Origin: Streptomyces jeddahensis | Lineage (GTDB): Bacteria; Actinomycetota; Actinomycetes; Streptomycetales; Streptomycetaceae | Length of the DNA stretch: 64,000 bases | NCBI RefSeq assembly: GCF_001642995.1 | Contig: NZ_LOHS01000206.1 | Span: 1-64,000, forward strand | Direction of reading: 5' to 3' | In this document: positions 33,660 through 41,922 of the stretch, piece by piece | Numbering within the stretch: the first letter of the stretch is position 1 | How the letters are laid out: each line of letters begins with the position of its first letter | The notes under the pieces: generated by a model | Databases searched by the model: none | What the model was told of the DNA's origin: nothing | What the model saw: the letters and a program-made list of their open reading frames with translations, nothing else | Translations under genes and position numbers: made by a program

Positions 33660-35447
33660 GTGAACACCGCATCCGCCCCGGCGACGGATGAAGCTTCCCT
33701 GTCCGCCAGAGAGACGATCAAGGCACTGTTCGCCTATGTCCGCCCGCACCGGTGGGCCGTCGCCCTCGGCCTGCTGTGCGCCCTGGTCGGGGCCGCCGGG
33801 GGGCTGCTGCAGCCGCTGGCCACGAAGGCACTGGTGGACCGGCTCGCCTCCGGTGAGACCATCGCCGGGATCCTGATCGCGCTCACCGTCCTGGTGCTGC
33901 TGGGCACTGCGGTCGAGGCGTTCGGCGCGTACGTGCTGGAGCGGACGGCGGAGTCGGTGGTCCTGGCCGCGCGGCGCACCCTGGTGGGGCGGCTGTTGCG
34001 GCTGCGGATCGCGGAGTGGGAGCGGATCCCGCCGGGTGATCTGATGTCCCGGGTCACCTCGGACACGACGCTGCTGCGGGCGGTCAGCACCCAGGCGGTC
34101 GTCTCCGCGGCCACCGGCACGGTGGCCTTCGTGGCGGCGATCGTGATGATGGCGTACCTGGACGTCGTGCTGCTGGGTGTGACGCTCGGTGTGGTCGTGC
34201 TGGTCGGCGGGGCCGTCGCCCTGGTGATGCCGAAGATCGCCCGCGCCACCGAGCGGTCGCAGGAGGCGGTCGGGGAGATCTCCGTCGCGCTGGAGCGGTC
34301 TCTCGGAGCGTTCCGTACGGTCAAGGCGTCCGGCGCCGAGGGTCGGGAGACCGCCCGGGTGGAGGCGGCGGCACGGCGGGCGTGGCGGCACGGCGTGAAG
34401 AGCGCGAAGTGGGAGTCCGTGGCGGGCTCGGCCGACGAACTCGCCGTACAGCTGGCCTTCCTCGTCGTGCTCGCGGTCGGCGGGGCGCGCGTGGCGTCCG
34501 GGGAGATCCCCGTGTCCACCCTTATCGCCTTCCTGCTGTACCTCTTCTACCTGATCGAGCCGGTGTCCAGGCTGGTCGACGCCGTCTCCCAGTACCAGGA
34601 GGGGGCAGCCGCGATCTCCCGGATCGCGCACGTGGAACGCCTGTCGACGGAGCCGACCGACCGGCACAAGGGCGTCCTGCCCAGGCAGGGGACAGCGGTG
34701 CCGCGTCCGGCGTCGGTCCGCTTCGAGGACGTGTCATTCCGTTATCGTGCGGGCCTGCCGTACACCCATCAGCAGGTGAGTTTCGAGGTTCCGGGCACCG
34801 GGATGACCGCCTTCGTCGGTCCTTCCGGTGCGGGCAAGTCGACGGTGTTCGCGCTCATCGAGCGGTTCTACGAGGCCACCGGCGGCCGGGTCCTGGTCGA
34901 CGGCAAGGACGTACAGGACTGGTCCCTGCCCGCGCTGCGGTCTGCCATCGGGTACGTGGAGCAGGACGCTCCGGTGCTGGCGGGCACGCTCCGGGAGAAC
35001 CTGGTCTTCGCGGCGCCCGGCGCGACGGACGACGACATCCGCGACGTCCTGACCCGGACGAAGCTCGACACCCTCGTCGAGCGCCTGCCCCACGGCCTGG
35101 ACACACCGGTCGGACACCGCGGCTCGAAGCTGTCGGGCGGCGAGCGGCAGCGCGTCGCCATCGCCCGCGCCCTGCTGCGCAAGCCCCGGCTGCTGCTCCT
35201 TGACGAGGCGACTTCGCAACTCGACGCCGTCAACGAGCTGGCGCTGCGGGACGTCATCGCGGACGTGGCCCGTGAGACCACCGTGCTCGTGGTGGCCCAC
35301 CGCCTGTCGACGGTGACAGGCGCCGACCGGATCGTCGTGATGGACACCGGCCGGGTCCGGGCGGTGGGCAGCCATGAGGAACTGGTGGCCCAGGACCCGC
35401 TGTACGCGCGGCTGGCGGCCACCCAGCTCCTGACCCCCACGCGATGA
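33660..35447 (+). CDS. ABC exporter, fused permease and ATPase
   Basis: Half-transporter of 595 aa. The six-helix membrane domain (about 25-310) precedes an ATPase domain (about 340-590) with Walker A GPSGAGKST, signature LSGGERQRVAIARAL, Walker B LLLLDEATS and switch His in VAHRLST. It works as a homodimer, probably exporting a lipid, peptide or drug; relatives include MsbA/LmrA-type and bacteriocin exporters. The GTG at 33660 has AAAGGA 6 nt upstream. No precursor peptide gene is visible nearby. A terminator separates it from the convergent two-component genes, which often regulate such exporters. Confidence 0.9.
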   Translation: MNTASAPATDEASLSARETIKALFAYVRPHRWAVALGLLCALVGAAGGLLQPLATKALVDRLASGETIAGILIALTVLVLLGTAVEAFGAYVLERTAESVVLAARRTLVGRLLRLRIAEWERIPPGDLMSRVTSDTTLLRAVSTQAVVSAATGTVAFVAAIVMMAYLDVVLLGVTLGVVVLVGGAVALVMPKIARATERSQEAVGEISVALERSLGAFRTVKASGAEGRETARVEAAARRAWRHGVKSAKWESVAGSADELAVQLAFLVVLAVGGARVASGEIPVSTLIAFLLYLFYLIEPVSRLVDAVSQYQEGAAAISRIAHVERLSTEPTDRHKGVLPRQGTAVPRPASVRFEDVSFRYRAGLPYTHQQVSFEVPGTGMTAFVGPSGAGKSTVFALIERFYEATGGRVLVDGKDVQDWSLPALRSAIGYVEQDAPVLAGTLRENLVFAAPGATDDDIRDVLTRTKLDTLVERLPHGLDTPVGHRGSKLSGGERQRVAIARALLRKPRLLLLDEATSQLDAVNELALRDVIADVARETTVLVVAHRLSTVTGADRIVVMDTGRVRAVGSHEELVAQDPLYARLAATQLLTPTR

Positions 35448-35461
35448 CCCACCACACGCCA

Positions 35462-35500
35462 GGTTGTCCGGTCGTCCACTGCAGACCCGGCCGGACAACC
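35462..35500. terminator. Terminator after ABC exporter gene
   Basis: GGTTGTCCGG (35462-35471) pairs perfectly with CCGGACAACC (35491-35500) over a 19-nt loop, 15 bp past the ABC gene stop. The rest of 35501-35692 shows no gene. Confidence 0.75.
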
Positions 35501-35692
35501 ACACGCTTCGGCACCAGCGGAGACCAAGACGGCGAAATGTACAGGCACTGAGTCCGCCATCCGCTGCACAACGCGCGGTGTGGAGCCGGCTGACGCAAAC
35601 CGACTGTGCTGTCCGGCGGCGTGTACGGCCTTTGGGTGTCGAGTCCAGGGCCATCCCGGCGTACGGGTGGGTGGCGCAACAGCCCTGGTCGG

Positions 35693-36802
35693 TCAGTCCG
35701 CACCGAGCGGGATCCGCAGCCGCACCCGGTAGCCGCCCTCGGCCGTCGGGCCCGACTCCAGGGTCCCGTGCAGGATGTCGGCCCGTTCCCGCAGGCCGAT
35801 CAAGCCCTGCTGCGAACCGGGCAGGGACAGGGAGGGACGCGTGGGCGCGGCGTTGGTGACAGTCACTCCGACGTCGTCGCCGTCCTGCCACAGTTCGACG
35901 CAGGCCACGGCGCCGGGGGCGTGCTTGCGTACGTTGGTCAGCGCCTCCTGAACCGTGCGGTAGATGGCCCGTTGGGCGGGGGTGCCCACAGCGGCTGGAA
36001 GCTCGCCGGTCAGCTCCGCGTGAGTGCCGCTTGATTCCACTAGTTTGTGCAGGTCGGCCAGAGTGGGCTGAGGTGTCAATTCGGTGGCGCGGCCGCCGGA
36101 GGCGCGCAACAACGTGACCATGGTGCGCAGTTCGTCGAGCGTGGTGACGCTCAGCGAACGGATCGTGCGAGCGGCCTCTTTGGTGTTTGCGTCCCTGGTG
36201 GCGACCTGCAGGGCTCCGGCCCGTACGGCTATCAGGCTGACCTGGTGGGAGACCACGTCATGCATTTCGCGGGCCAGTTGGGCGCGTTCGCGGGCGAGGA
36301 CGGCCTGGGCGTGCAGGGCCCGCTCGTGCTCCCTGGCCTCCTCGATCTCGTCCAGCCGCCGCGCCAGGTCCCGTTGTGCCTGGAGGAACTGACCGAAGAG
36401 GACCGGTGCGGCGGCGGTCGCCAGGCTGTAGACGAAGATGACCAGCGTCATGGTCCGGTCGGCCTCAGCCAGGGGCCACGGGGTACTGCCCGCGACGGCG
36501 GACAGGGCGACGCACACCGCGAGGAGACGGCGGTTGCGGGAGCGTTCGGCCAGCGTGAACAGCGCCACGAGTACAGCGAGGGCGACATCCTGCATCAGCG
36601 CGATAGGCAGGGTGAGCAGGAACACGCCGAGCGGGAACCGGCGCCGGAAAGCCAGCGCGATGCAGCCGACTGCGGCCAGCGCGACACCGAGGCGCGTGTG
36701 CTCCCACATGTTCAGCCATACGTCCACGGCCGCCACCGCCACCATAAGGACGTCGACGACCGGAGTGGGAACCCGCTTCCACGGAGCTGCGGCGCGGCTC
36801 AT
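35693..36802 (-). CDS. NarL-type sensor histidine kinase
   Basis: Membrane sensor of 369 aa. Four to five N-terminal helices (about 12-150) lead to a coiled-coil and the HisKA_3 dimerisation box with the phospho-acceptor His in LAREMHDVVSHQVSLI (about residue 180). A HATPase_c domain follows (VQEALTNVRKHAPGA N-box; GLIGLRERADILHG G-box). The short extracytoplasmic loops suggest intramembrane sensing, as in antibiotic or envelope-stress systems. The ATG at 36802 overlaps the regulator stop as ATGA. The likely target is the neighbouring ABC exporter. Confidence 0.9.
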   Translation of the reverse strand: MSRAAAPWKRVPTPVVDVLMVAVAAVDVWLNMWEHTRLGVALAAVGCIALAFRRRFPLGVFLLTLPIALMQDVALAVLVALFTLAERSRNRRLLAVCVALSAVAGSTPWPLAEADRTMTLVIFVYSLATAAAPVLFGQFLQAQRDLARRLDEIEEAREHERALHAQAVLARERAQLAREMHDVVSHQVSLIAVRAGALQVATRDANTKEAARTIRSLSVTTLDELRTMVTLLRASGGRATELTPQPTLADLHKLVESSGTHAELTGELPAAVGTPAQRAIYRTVQEALTNVRKHAPGAVACVELWQDGDDVGVTVTNAAPTRPSLSLPGSQQGLIGLRERADILHGTLESGPTAEGGYRVRLRIPLGAD

Positions 36803-37470
36803 CGTCCGACCTGCGGCTGCGGGCGCTCGTCGAGCAGTCCGGCCCGCTGCGCCAGCAGCGCGGCCTGCACCCGGCTCGTCACCCGTAGCTTCGTGAGGAT
36901 GGCACTCACGTGGTCCTTGACCGTGCCGGCGCTCAAGTGGATGCGCCCCCCGATGTCCGCGTTCGACAGGCCCTCCGCCACCAGGACGAGGACATCGCGC
37001 TCCCGGGCGGTGAGCAGCCGGACGCGGGCCGCCTCCCCGTCGACGGCCGCCCCGCTGCCGGGGTGATTGCGCAGCAGTGTCCGCGACGCCTTGGGGGACA
37101 GCACGACGCCGCCCGCAGCCAGGGTGCGCACCAGGTGGGCGAGCTGCTCCGGCTCGGTGTCCTTGAGGAGGAAACCGGCAGCGCCGGAGTGCAGCGCGGT
37201 CAGGATGTACTCATCGGCGTCGAACGTGGTCAGCATCGCCACCACCGGCGGATCCGGCATCGCACGCAGCTCGCGCAGGACGGCGAGCCCGTCGACGTCC
37301 GGCATCCGGATGTCCAGCAGGACCACGTCGGGCCACTCCCGGCGCACGGTCTCCACGGCACTGCCCCCGCTGGCGGTCGCGACGACCTCGACGTCCTCGG
37401 CCGCACCCAGAATGAGTTCGAAGCCCGAGCGGACCAGTGCCTCGTCGTCCACCACCACTACCCGTATCAC
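36799..37470 (-). CDS. NarL/LuxR-type response regulator
   Basis: Regulator of 223 aa. The receiver domain (about 1-120) has the acidic pair in VVVVDDEALV, the phospho-acceptor in VVLLDIRMPDVDG (about residue 54) and the conserved Lys in GFLLKDTEPEQL. A LuxR HTH (about 150-210; LTARERDVLVLVAEGLSNADIG) follows. The GTG at 37470 starts the pair, with the kinase coupled downstream. Upstream (37471-37690) I find no gene; the promoter must lie there, next to the right att-like repeat. Confidence 0.9.
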   Translation of the reverse strand: MIRVVVVDDEALVRSGFELILGAAEDVEVVATASGGSAVETVRREWPDVVLLDIRMPDVDGLAVLRELRAMPDPPVVAMLTTFDADEYILTALHSGAAGFLLKDTEPEQLAHLVRTLAAGGVVLSPKASRTLLRNHPGSGAAVDGEAARVRLLTARERDVLVLVAEGLSNADIGGRIHLSAGTVKDHVSAILTKLRVTSRVQAALLAQRAGLLDERPQPQVGR

Positions 37471-37690
37471 GCGCGCTCCGCCTCAACTTCGTTCATGCCG
37501 TCCGGCCCATGCCGACTCGACCCTAAAGCCCCCCACAGACCCGGCAGCCAGTCAGACGGCAGCTCCAGCCACACGGCGGGGCAGCTCCCTCCGATCGGCG
37601 GGGACATCACAGCCTCCTGCCGGATACTCCCCGCAGGTCAACGTGCGTTTCAGGGAGAAACCCCAGGTCAGTGCCCCGTGACTCCCATTG

Positions 37691-37820
37691 GCTGCACGAG
37701 TGGCAGGACTTCAGCCATCGGCTGCATGAGGCGGGGCATCAGCCGTATTGCCTGGTTTGGCCCTGAGCTGGGGTGGGGTTTCTGGGGACTGGGCGGGACT
37801 TCGGGTCCCGCCCTCGACAT
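37691..37820. repeat. Right copy of att-like direct repeat
   Basis: Repeats 31525-31650. It encodes an orphan C-terminus (LHEWQDFSHRLHEAGHQPYC...) ending at the TGA at 37764-37766, then a better hairpin than the left copy: GGGCGGGAC (37791-37799) and GTCCCGCCC (37805-37813). Confidence 0.85.
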
Positions 37821-37822
37821 TT

Positions 37823-37945
37823 CTATGTAGAGCTGTCTGGCAGCTCGGCGGCGAAGAGATCTGACGCTTCGGTCGCGTGCACCGCCCGCTCTGCCCAGAT
37901 CAGGGGTTGATCGAGATCGGCGCAGGTACCCACCCGCTCACGGAC
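37823..37945 (-). pseudogene. Duplicated C-terminal scrap of Rpn-family gene
   Basis: The minus-strand frame reads ERVGTCADLDQPLIWAERAV then HATEASDLFAAEL and a stop, a diverged copy of the C-terminus of the intact Rpn-family protein next door (KRVSSCSDREQLKVWSERAV then HATDASDLFDGEG). No start or catalytic domain is attached. The copy directly adjoins the right att-like repeat. Confidence 0.75.
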
Positions 37946-37950
37946 TCCCG

Positions 37951-38841
37951 TCAGGCTCCTTCGCCATCGAACAGATCGGACGCGTCGGTCGCATGCACCG
38001 CACGCTCCGACCAGACCTTGAGCTGCTCCCTGTCGGAGCAGGAGCTCACCCGCTTGCGGACAGACTCTGGCACCGGGATGCCGCGCCACTCGAGGATTTG
38101 CAGAACCACCTCCGCGCGCTCCTCGACCCGCCCCTCGACCCGTCCTTCATCCCGCACCTTCTCGGCAACGGGGTGCCGGAAAAAGTAGTTCACTGGCGCC
38201 ATCAGGTCCCTCCAGATCTTCCTGGCCTGGGGATCCACCAGGCCCGACTCGACGAGTTGCGCGAACAGCGCCGCGCTTTCGGGGTCAACGGTCTCCAGAG
38301 CCGCCGCAAGCGGTCCCAGTATCGCAGCGGCATGCGGCCCTTTCCCATGTGTAATGGCCGAGAACACCGCGAGCGAGACATCCTGCGCTGCCTGTTTCTC
38401 GTCCACGATCACTGGAACGTTGTCCGGGCCGAGGACCAGTGGCCGCACCGTGAGGGAGGACCAGCCCGGCAGGCCGAGCCGGATGGGCTGAGCGGCCCAA
38501 CGAGCGGTGGAGCTGCTCTGGGACATCACGATCAACACCGGCTCACAGCGGTACTTCGCGTACAGGTAGGAGAGGTAGTAGGCCCAGCTCCCGCGCTTGG
38601 CCTCGTCCTTCTTGCCCTGCGCCTCCAACACCAGCAGGAAGTTCCCCTCGTCGGTGTCCACCCGCACCAGGCTGTCCACGCGGCGCTCGATCGGCTCGAT
38701 CTCGGTCAGGTCCGTGTTGAGGACCGCAATGTCGCGCGGCTCCGGGAACGGAACGTGGAAGAGTCTTGGGAAGTTGCGGAGCAGCGCCGCGGTGTCCTTC
38801 TGAAAGCATCGATGCAGCGATTCGTGCGACGAGCTGACCAT
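37951..38841 (-). CDS. Rpn-family PD-(D/E)xK nuclease/transposase-like protein
   Basis: Protein of 296 aa resembling the recombination-promoting nuclease family. The nuclease-like core is DSLVRVDTDEGNFLLVLEAQ (about residues 50-70), fitting a D-(x)n-E-x-Q arrangement, followed by Tyr-rich helices (WAYYLSYLYAKYRCEPVLIV). A charged repeat region (DEGRVEGRVEERAEVV) leads to the C-terminus, which is partly duplicated downstream. The ATG at 38841 begins MVSSSHESLHRCF; 38856 is an alternative. Rpn proteins cut DNA and have been linked to recombination and phage defence in other bacteria. Location beside the element boundary is suggestive. Confidence 0.72.
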   Translation of the reverse strand: MVSSSHESLHRCFQKDTAALLRNFPRLFHVPFPEPRDIAVLNTDLTEIEPIERRVDSLVRVDTDEGNFLLVLEAQGKKDEAKRGSWAYYLSYLYAKYRCEPVLIVMSQSSSTARWAAQPIRLGLPGWSSLTVRPLVLGPDNVPVIVDEKQAAQDVSLAVFSAITHGKGPHAAAILGPLAAALETVDPESAALFAQLVESGLVDPQARKIWRDLMAPVNYFFRHPVAEKVRDEGRVEGRVEERAEVVLQILEWRGIPVPESVRKRVSSCSDREQLKVWSERAVHATDASDLFDGEGA

Positions 38842-38874
38842 CGGCTCCCCTTTCAATCCGACATGATCAACGTT

Positions 38875-39282
38875 CTACGCCGCACCGAGGTCACACCACA
38901 CGTACTTGCCCCCGTCGCCACCCGGGGCGAGCGGATGCCAGCCCCAGTCGTCGGCGCAGGCGCGGACGATTTCGAGGCCGCGCCCGGCCTCCGCGTCCGC
39001 GCTGTGCGCCGACTCCGGTGCGGGAGGCGGGGGTTTGGAGTCGGCATCCCAGGCGCCGACGCGGAGGACTCCGTCCCGCCAGTGCAGGCGGAGGGCCGCG
39101 GGGCCCTTCGTGTGCCGTACGGCGTTGGAGACCAGCTCCGTCGCCAGCAATTCCGCCACGTCGGTGAGCCGGATCAGCCCGTGGGCGGTGAGGATCAGGC
39201 GCAGCGTACGGCGGCAGACGGCGACGGCGCGGAGGTCGTGGGGGATGTAGAGCGTGTACTCCCAGGGTTCGTCTTCAGGCAT
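38875..39282 (-). CDS. RsbW-like ATP-binding regulatory protein
   Basis: Small HATPase_c protein of 135 aa with the N-box ELLATELVSNAVRHTKGP and G-box EAGRGLEIVRACADDWG, as in anti-sigma kinases and the many stand-alone ATPases of Streptomyces. No histidine-kinase dimerisation domain is present. GGAGGG lies 5 nt before the ATG at 39282, so the longer ORF to 39549 is not needed. It is divergent from an XRE-DUF5753/DUF397 gene pair, a trio repeated many times in Streptomyces around developmental loci such as whiJ-type clusters. Confidence 0.85.
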   Translation of the reverse strand: MPEDEPWEYTLYIPHDLRAVAVCRRTLRLILTAHGLIRLTDVAELLATELVSNAVRHTKGPAALRLHWRDGVLRVGAWDADSKPPPPAPESAHSADAEAGRGLEIVRACADDWGWHPLAPGGDGGKYVWCDLGAA

Positions 39283-39521
39283 GCGTGCCCTCCAGGTGAG
39301 TGGTTGGGAGAGTTGGAGAGGCGCGGCGGGGGCGGGCGGTGGCAATGCCGCAGCCGTCATGGCATGACGGTGTGGTGCGCTTCCGGGGAGTCCCGGCGTT
39401 CCGCAGCGTGTGCGATGCGTCACCGACGGTAGAACAAAAATTTTTCCTCGTGCAACCCGCTGGCGTAGTCTGACACCCGAACGAGGCATGGTGGCAGGCC
39501 AGTTGAGGCCAGGAGAGTTGC

Positions 39522-40370
39522 ATGGCACCGAGGAGTCAGCCCACCGCACGACAGGTGCGACTGGGCACCGAACTGCGCAGGCTACGCGAGGCAGCCGGCC
39601 TCAAGGCCCGCGAAGTTGCGGGGCTGCTGAGCTCGACCTCGGCCCAGATAAGCCAGGTGGAAGCGGGCCTCGCAGGCGTGAGCGAGGAGCGTGTGCGGCG
39701 GCTCGCCGCACATTACGCCTGTGCCGACGAGGCGTTGGTCGAAGCCCTGGTCGCTATGGCCACGGACCGCGTACGTGGCTGGTGGGAGGAGTACCGGGGC
39801 GTCCTTCCACCGGTGTTCCTGGATGTCGCCGAGCTGGAGCACCACGCGTCGTTCCTGCGTGAGGTCGTCATCACACACGTGCCGGGACTGTTCCAAACCC
39901 CCGACTACGCCCGAGCCGTCTTCGGCTACATGGTGCCCGAGCTCCCGCCAAGCGAACTGGAGCCCCGAGTCGAGCACAGGTTGAGGCGGAGAGCCGCCAT
40001 CGAAGGGGACGACGCCGCCGAGTACGAGGCGATCGTCCACGAGATCGCTCTGCGCATCCTCGTGGCAGATCGCAAGACCGCCCGAGCTCAACTTCTTGAG
40101 ATCCTGCAGCAGATCGAGCGAGGCCACACCGTACGAGTCATCCCCATCGACGTACCCGGATTCGCCGGGGCCAGCAGCGCGATGATGTACGTGGGCGGAC
40201 CGCTCCCCCGGCTTGACACCGTCCTTCGTGACTCTCCACACGGCACCGCGTTCCTCGACGCCGAGTCCCAACTAGACCGGTTTCGAAAGCTCTTCCGTAA
40301 GGTGGAGAAAGCAGCTCTCGACCCCGTGTCGTCACGAGACTTCATCCACCACGTCGCCAAGGAACTGTGA
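39522..40370 (+). CDS. XRE family regulator with DUF5753 (WhiJ-like)
   Basis: DNA-binding protein of 282 aa with an N-terminal XRE HTH (about 12-70; LREAAGLKAREVAGLLSSTSAQISQVEAG) and a C-terminal DUF5753 domain (about 90-275; VITHVPGLFQTPDYARAV). WhiJ-like proteins repress developmental genes and are thought to be antagonised by the small DUF397 partner. The DUF397 gene starts 10 nt after its stop, and the ATPase gene is divergent, completing the usual trio. Confidence 0.9.
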   Translation: MAPRSQPTARQVRLGTELRRLREAAGLKAREVAGLLSSTSAQISQVEAGLAGVSEERVRRLAAHYACADEALVEALVAMATDRVRGWWEEYRGVLPPVFLDVAELEHHASFLREVVITHVPGLFQTPDYARAVFGYMVPELPPSELEPRVEHRLRRRAAIEGDDAAEYEAIVHEIALRILVADRKTARAQLLEILQQIERGHTVRVIPIDVPGFAGASSAMMYVGGPLPRLDTVLRDSPHGTAFLDAESQLDRFRKLFRKVEKAALDPVSSRDFIHHVAKEL

Positions 40371-40380
40371 GGCACAAGGC

Positions 40381-40587
40381 ATGAACCCCGCCCTCCACTG
40401 GCAGAAGTCCTCCTTCTCCGAGGGAGGCGACGGGAATACCTGCGTGGAACTCGCTGCCATCGAAGCCGAGTTGATCCACCTCCGCGAAAGCGACACCCCC
40501 GCCACCCGCCTCACCACAACCCCAACCCCCCTCACCCAGCTCATCCTGGGCATAAAGTCCGGCAGGCTCAGCTCGCCCCCGGCCTGA
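40381..40587 (+). CDS. DUF397 domain protein
   Basis: Small protein of 68 aa. The first 30 residues carry the DUF397 core (WQKSSFSEGGDGNTCVELA), normally followed by a second strand pair with RDSK-like residues; here that part reads IHLRESDTP and the tail is unusual (Thr/Pro-rich). It may be a diverged or shortened family member. It is co-transcribed with the XRE-DUF5753 gene and probably modulates it. Confidence 0.82.
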   Translation: MNPALHWQKSSFSEGGDGNTCVELAAIEAELIHLRESDTPATRLTTTPTPLTQLILGIKSGRLSSPPA

Positions 40588-40590
40588 TCA

Positions 40591-40609
40591 CCGCAGTCGC
40601 TCACTGCGG
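40591..40609. terminator. Short hairpin between convergent genes
   Basis: CCGCAGT (40591-40597) pairs with ACTGCGG (40603-40609), 3 bp past the DUF397 stop and 29 bp before the MFS gene stop. It could end transcription from both sides. Confidence 0.55.
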
Positions 40610-40638
40610 GCCGTCGGCGAGAGCCGCGAGAACCTGTC

Positions 40639-41922
40639 TCAAGGCGCCACCTTCTGCGGCTGGGCGGGGGTCGCCGCGGCCGTAGGTGTGCGGTCGCTGC
40701 GGCGAATCCACAGGCAGGCTCCGCCCAGCAGTGCGGCACTTCCCACCAGCCAGGGCAGCGGGCCCGGCGGCAGAATGCCGACGATCAAGCCGGTGAGGGC
40801 GCACGCCAGTTGGAGGGCGAGGGACTGGACAGACAGCGCGGTGGCCCGGCCGGAGCCTGTGACCCGGCGGTGCAGGAGGTCGTTCTCGCTCGGGCTCGCC
40901 ACGCCGAGCCCGACATAGACCAGGCCATATCCGGTGGCCGCCAAGGCCATGGAGGCCCCGCTCTCGAACCCTGCGGTGATGCCGAGCAGGAGCAGGCCGC
41001 TCGCGCTGACGCCCAGGCCCAAGAGGACCGCGCGCTCTCCGCTGCCTGCGAGCCGAGCGGTGAGCGGCGCGAAGTGGCTGCCTATACCCGAGCAGATGAA
41101 GCCCGCGCAGGCGAGTGAGGCGAACAGCACCGCACCCGACTCCGACGCGCCCGTGAGGGCTGCGGCACGCCCTGGCGTGAGCAGTTCGATCGTGGCGAAC
41201 GCGCTACCGGCCGCCCCTGCACTGAGCAGCACCCTGCGAACGACCGTGTCGCGTCCGCCCAGCCGCAGGCCATCCGCAACAGTGGCCGGAACGCCGCGGA
41301 ACACGTCGCGCAGGGACGCCGACGGCCGGGGAGGCTTGCGCAGGGCTGTCAGGACGTACAGCACGAAGGCGATCTCGACTCCTGCGCCCAGCAGAAGCGG
41401 GACGGACAGGGGCAGCACCAGCCCGGAGGTCGCTTCACTCAGCCACGCGCCGACGTCGGGGCCGAGTCCGAGCAGCCAGGGCAGCGCGCCGCCGAGCAGG
41501 GTGCCGGTCGCGAGCGCGGCGGACGTCGCGGAGCTGCCGCGGGCGAGTCCGGTACGCAGTTCGGCGTCGGGGCCGGAGTGCGCCTGGACGGTGTCCACGT
41601 ACCAGGCTTCGGCGGGCCCGCTGGAGAGCGCACGGCCTGCGCCCATGAGGCTCATGCCGAGGGCGAGTACCCAGGCCGTCGTGCCCAGGGCCTGGAGAGT
41701 GAGGGCGATCAGGTTCAGCAGGCCGGCGGCAGCCAGGACGGTTCGGCGGCCGAGGACGTCGGACAGTCCGCCGGTAGGCAGTTCCAGCGCTGCGGCGGTG
41801 AGCGAGTGGGCGGCGACGAACCCGGCGACGGCAGCGAGGGACATTCCGCGCTCGCGCAACAGCAGGACGTGGGGGGCCACACCCAGACCCACTGGAAGCC
41901 AGAAGAGCACACAGACCGTCAC
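40639..41922 (-). CDS. MFS transporter, probable drug efflux
   Basis: Membrane protein of 427 aa with about twelve helices. The loop 2-3 motif of major facilitators is seen as GGLSDVLGRRTVLAAA. The translation start is a GTG at 41922 that overlaps the phosphotransferase stop as GTGA, so the two are coupled; the longer ORF to 42609 is a shadow. Next to an aminoglycoside-phosphotransferase-like gene, antibiotic efflux is the likely role. Substrate unknown. Confidence 0.83.
   Translation of the reverse strand: MTVCVLFWLPVGLGVAPHVLLLRERGMSLAAVAGFVAAHSLTAAALELPTGGLSDVLGRRTVLAAAGLLNLIALTLQALGTTAWVLALGMSLMGAGRALSSGPAEAWYVDTVQAHSGPDAELRTGLARGSSATSAALATGTLLGGALPWLLGLGPDVGAWLSEATSGLVLPLSVPLLLGAGVEIAFVLYVLTALRKPPRPSASLRDVFRGVPATVADGLRLGGRDTVVRRVLLSAGAAGSAFATIELLTPGRAAALTGASESGAVLFASLACAGFICSGIGSHFAPLTARLAGSGERAVLLGLGVSASGLLLLGITAGFESGASMALAATGYGLVYVGLGVASPSENDLLHRRVTGSGRATALSVQSLALQLACALTGLIVGILPPGPLPWLVGSAALLGGACLWIRRSDRTPTAAATPAQPQKVAP

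Larger units (their letters stand above)
31601..37690. mobile_element. Putative decayed integrative element
   Basis: About 6.1 kb bounded by direct repeats of a gene 3' end plus terminator, with a truncated tyrosine integrase abutting the left repeat. Cargo: an acyltransferase-like membrane protein, an ABC exporter and a NarL-type two-component system. No replication, excision or transfer gene remains, so it appears immobile. The repeats and integrase scrap are seen; insertion and decay are inferred. An alternative is a simple duplication next to an unrelated integrase remnant. Confidence 0.65.

Noticed and set aside
32049..34667. 872-codon frame crossing the acyltransferase and ABC genes
   Set aside because: It overlaps two well-supported genes in another frame and is His/Arg/Gln-rich with no domain.
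33660..35447. Lantibiotic-type cluster around the ABC exporter
   Set aside because: I found no precursor peptide with a leader and Cys/Ser/Thr core, no modification enzyme and no peptidase domain on the transporter.
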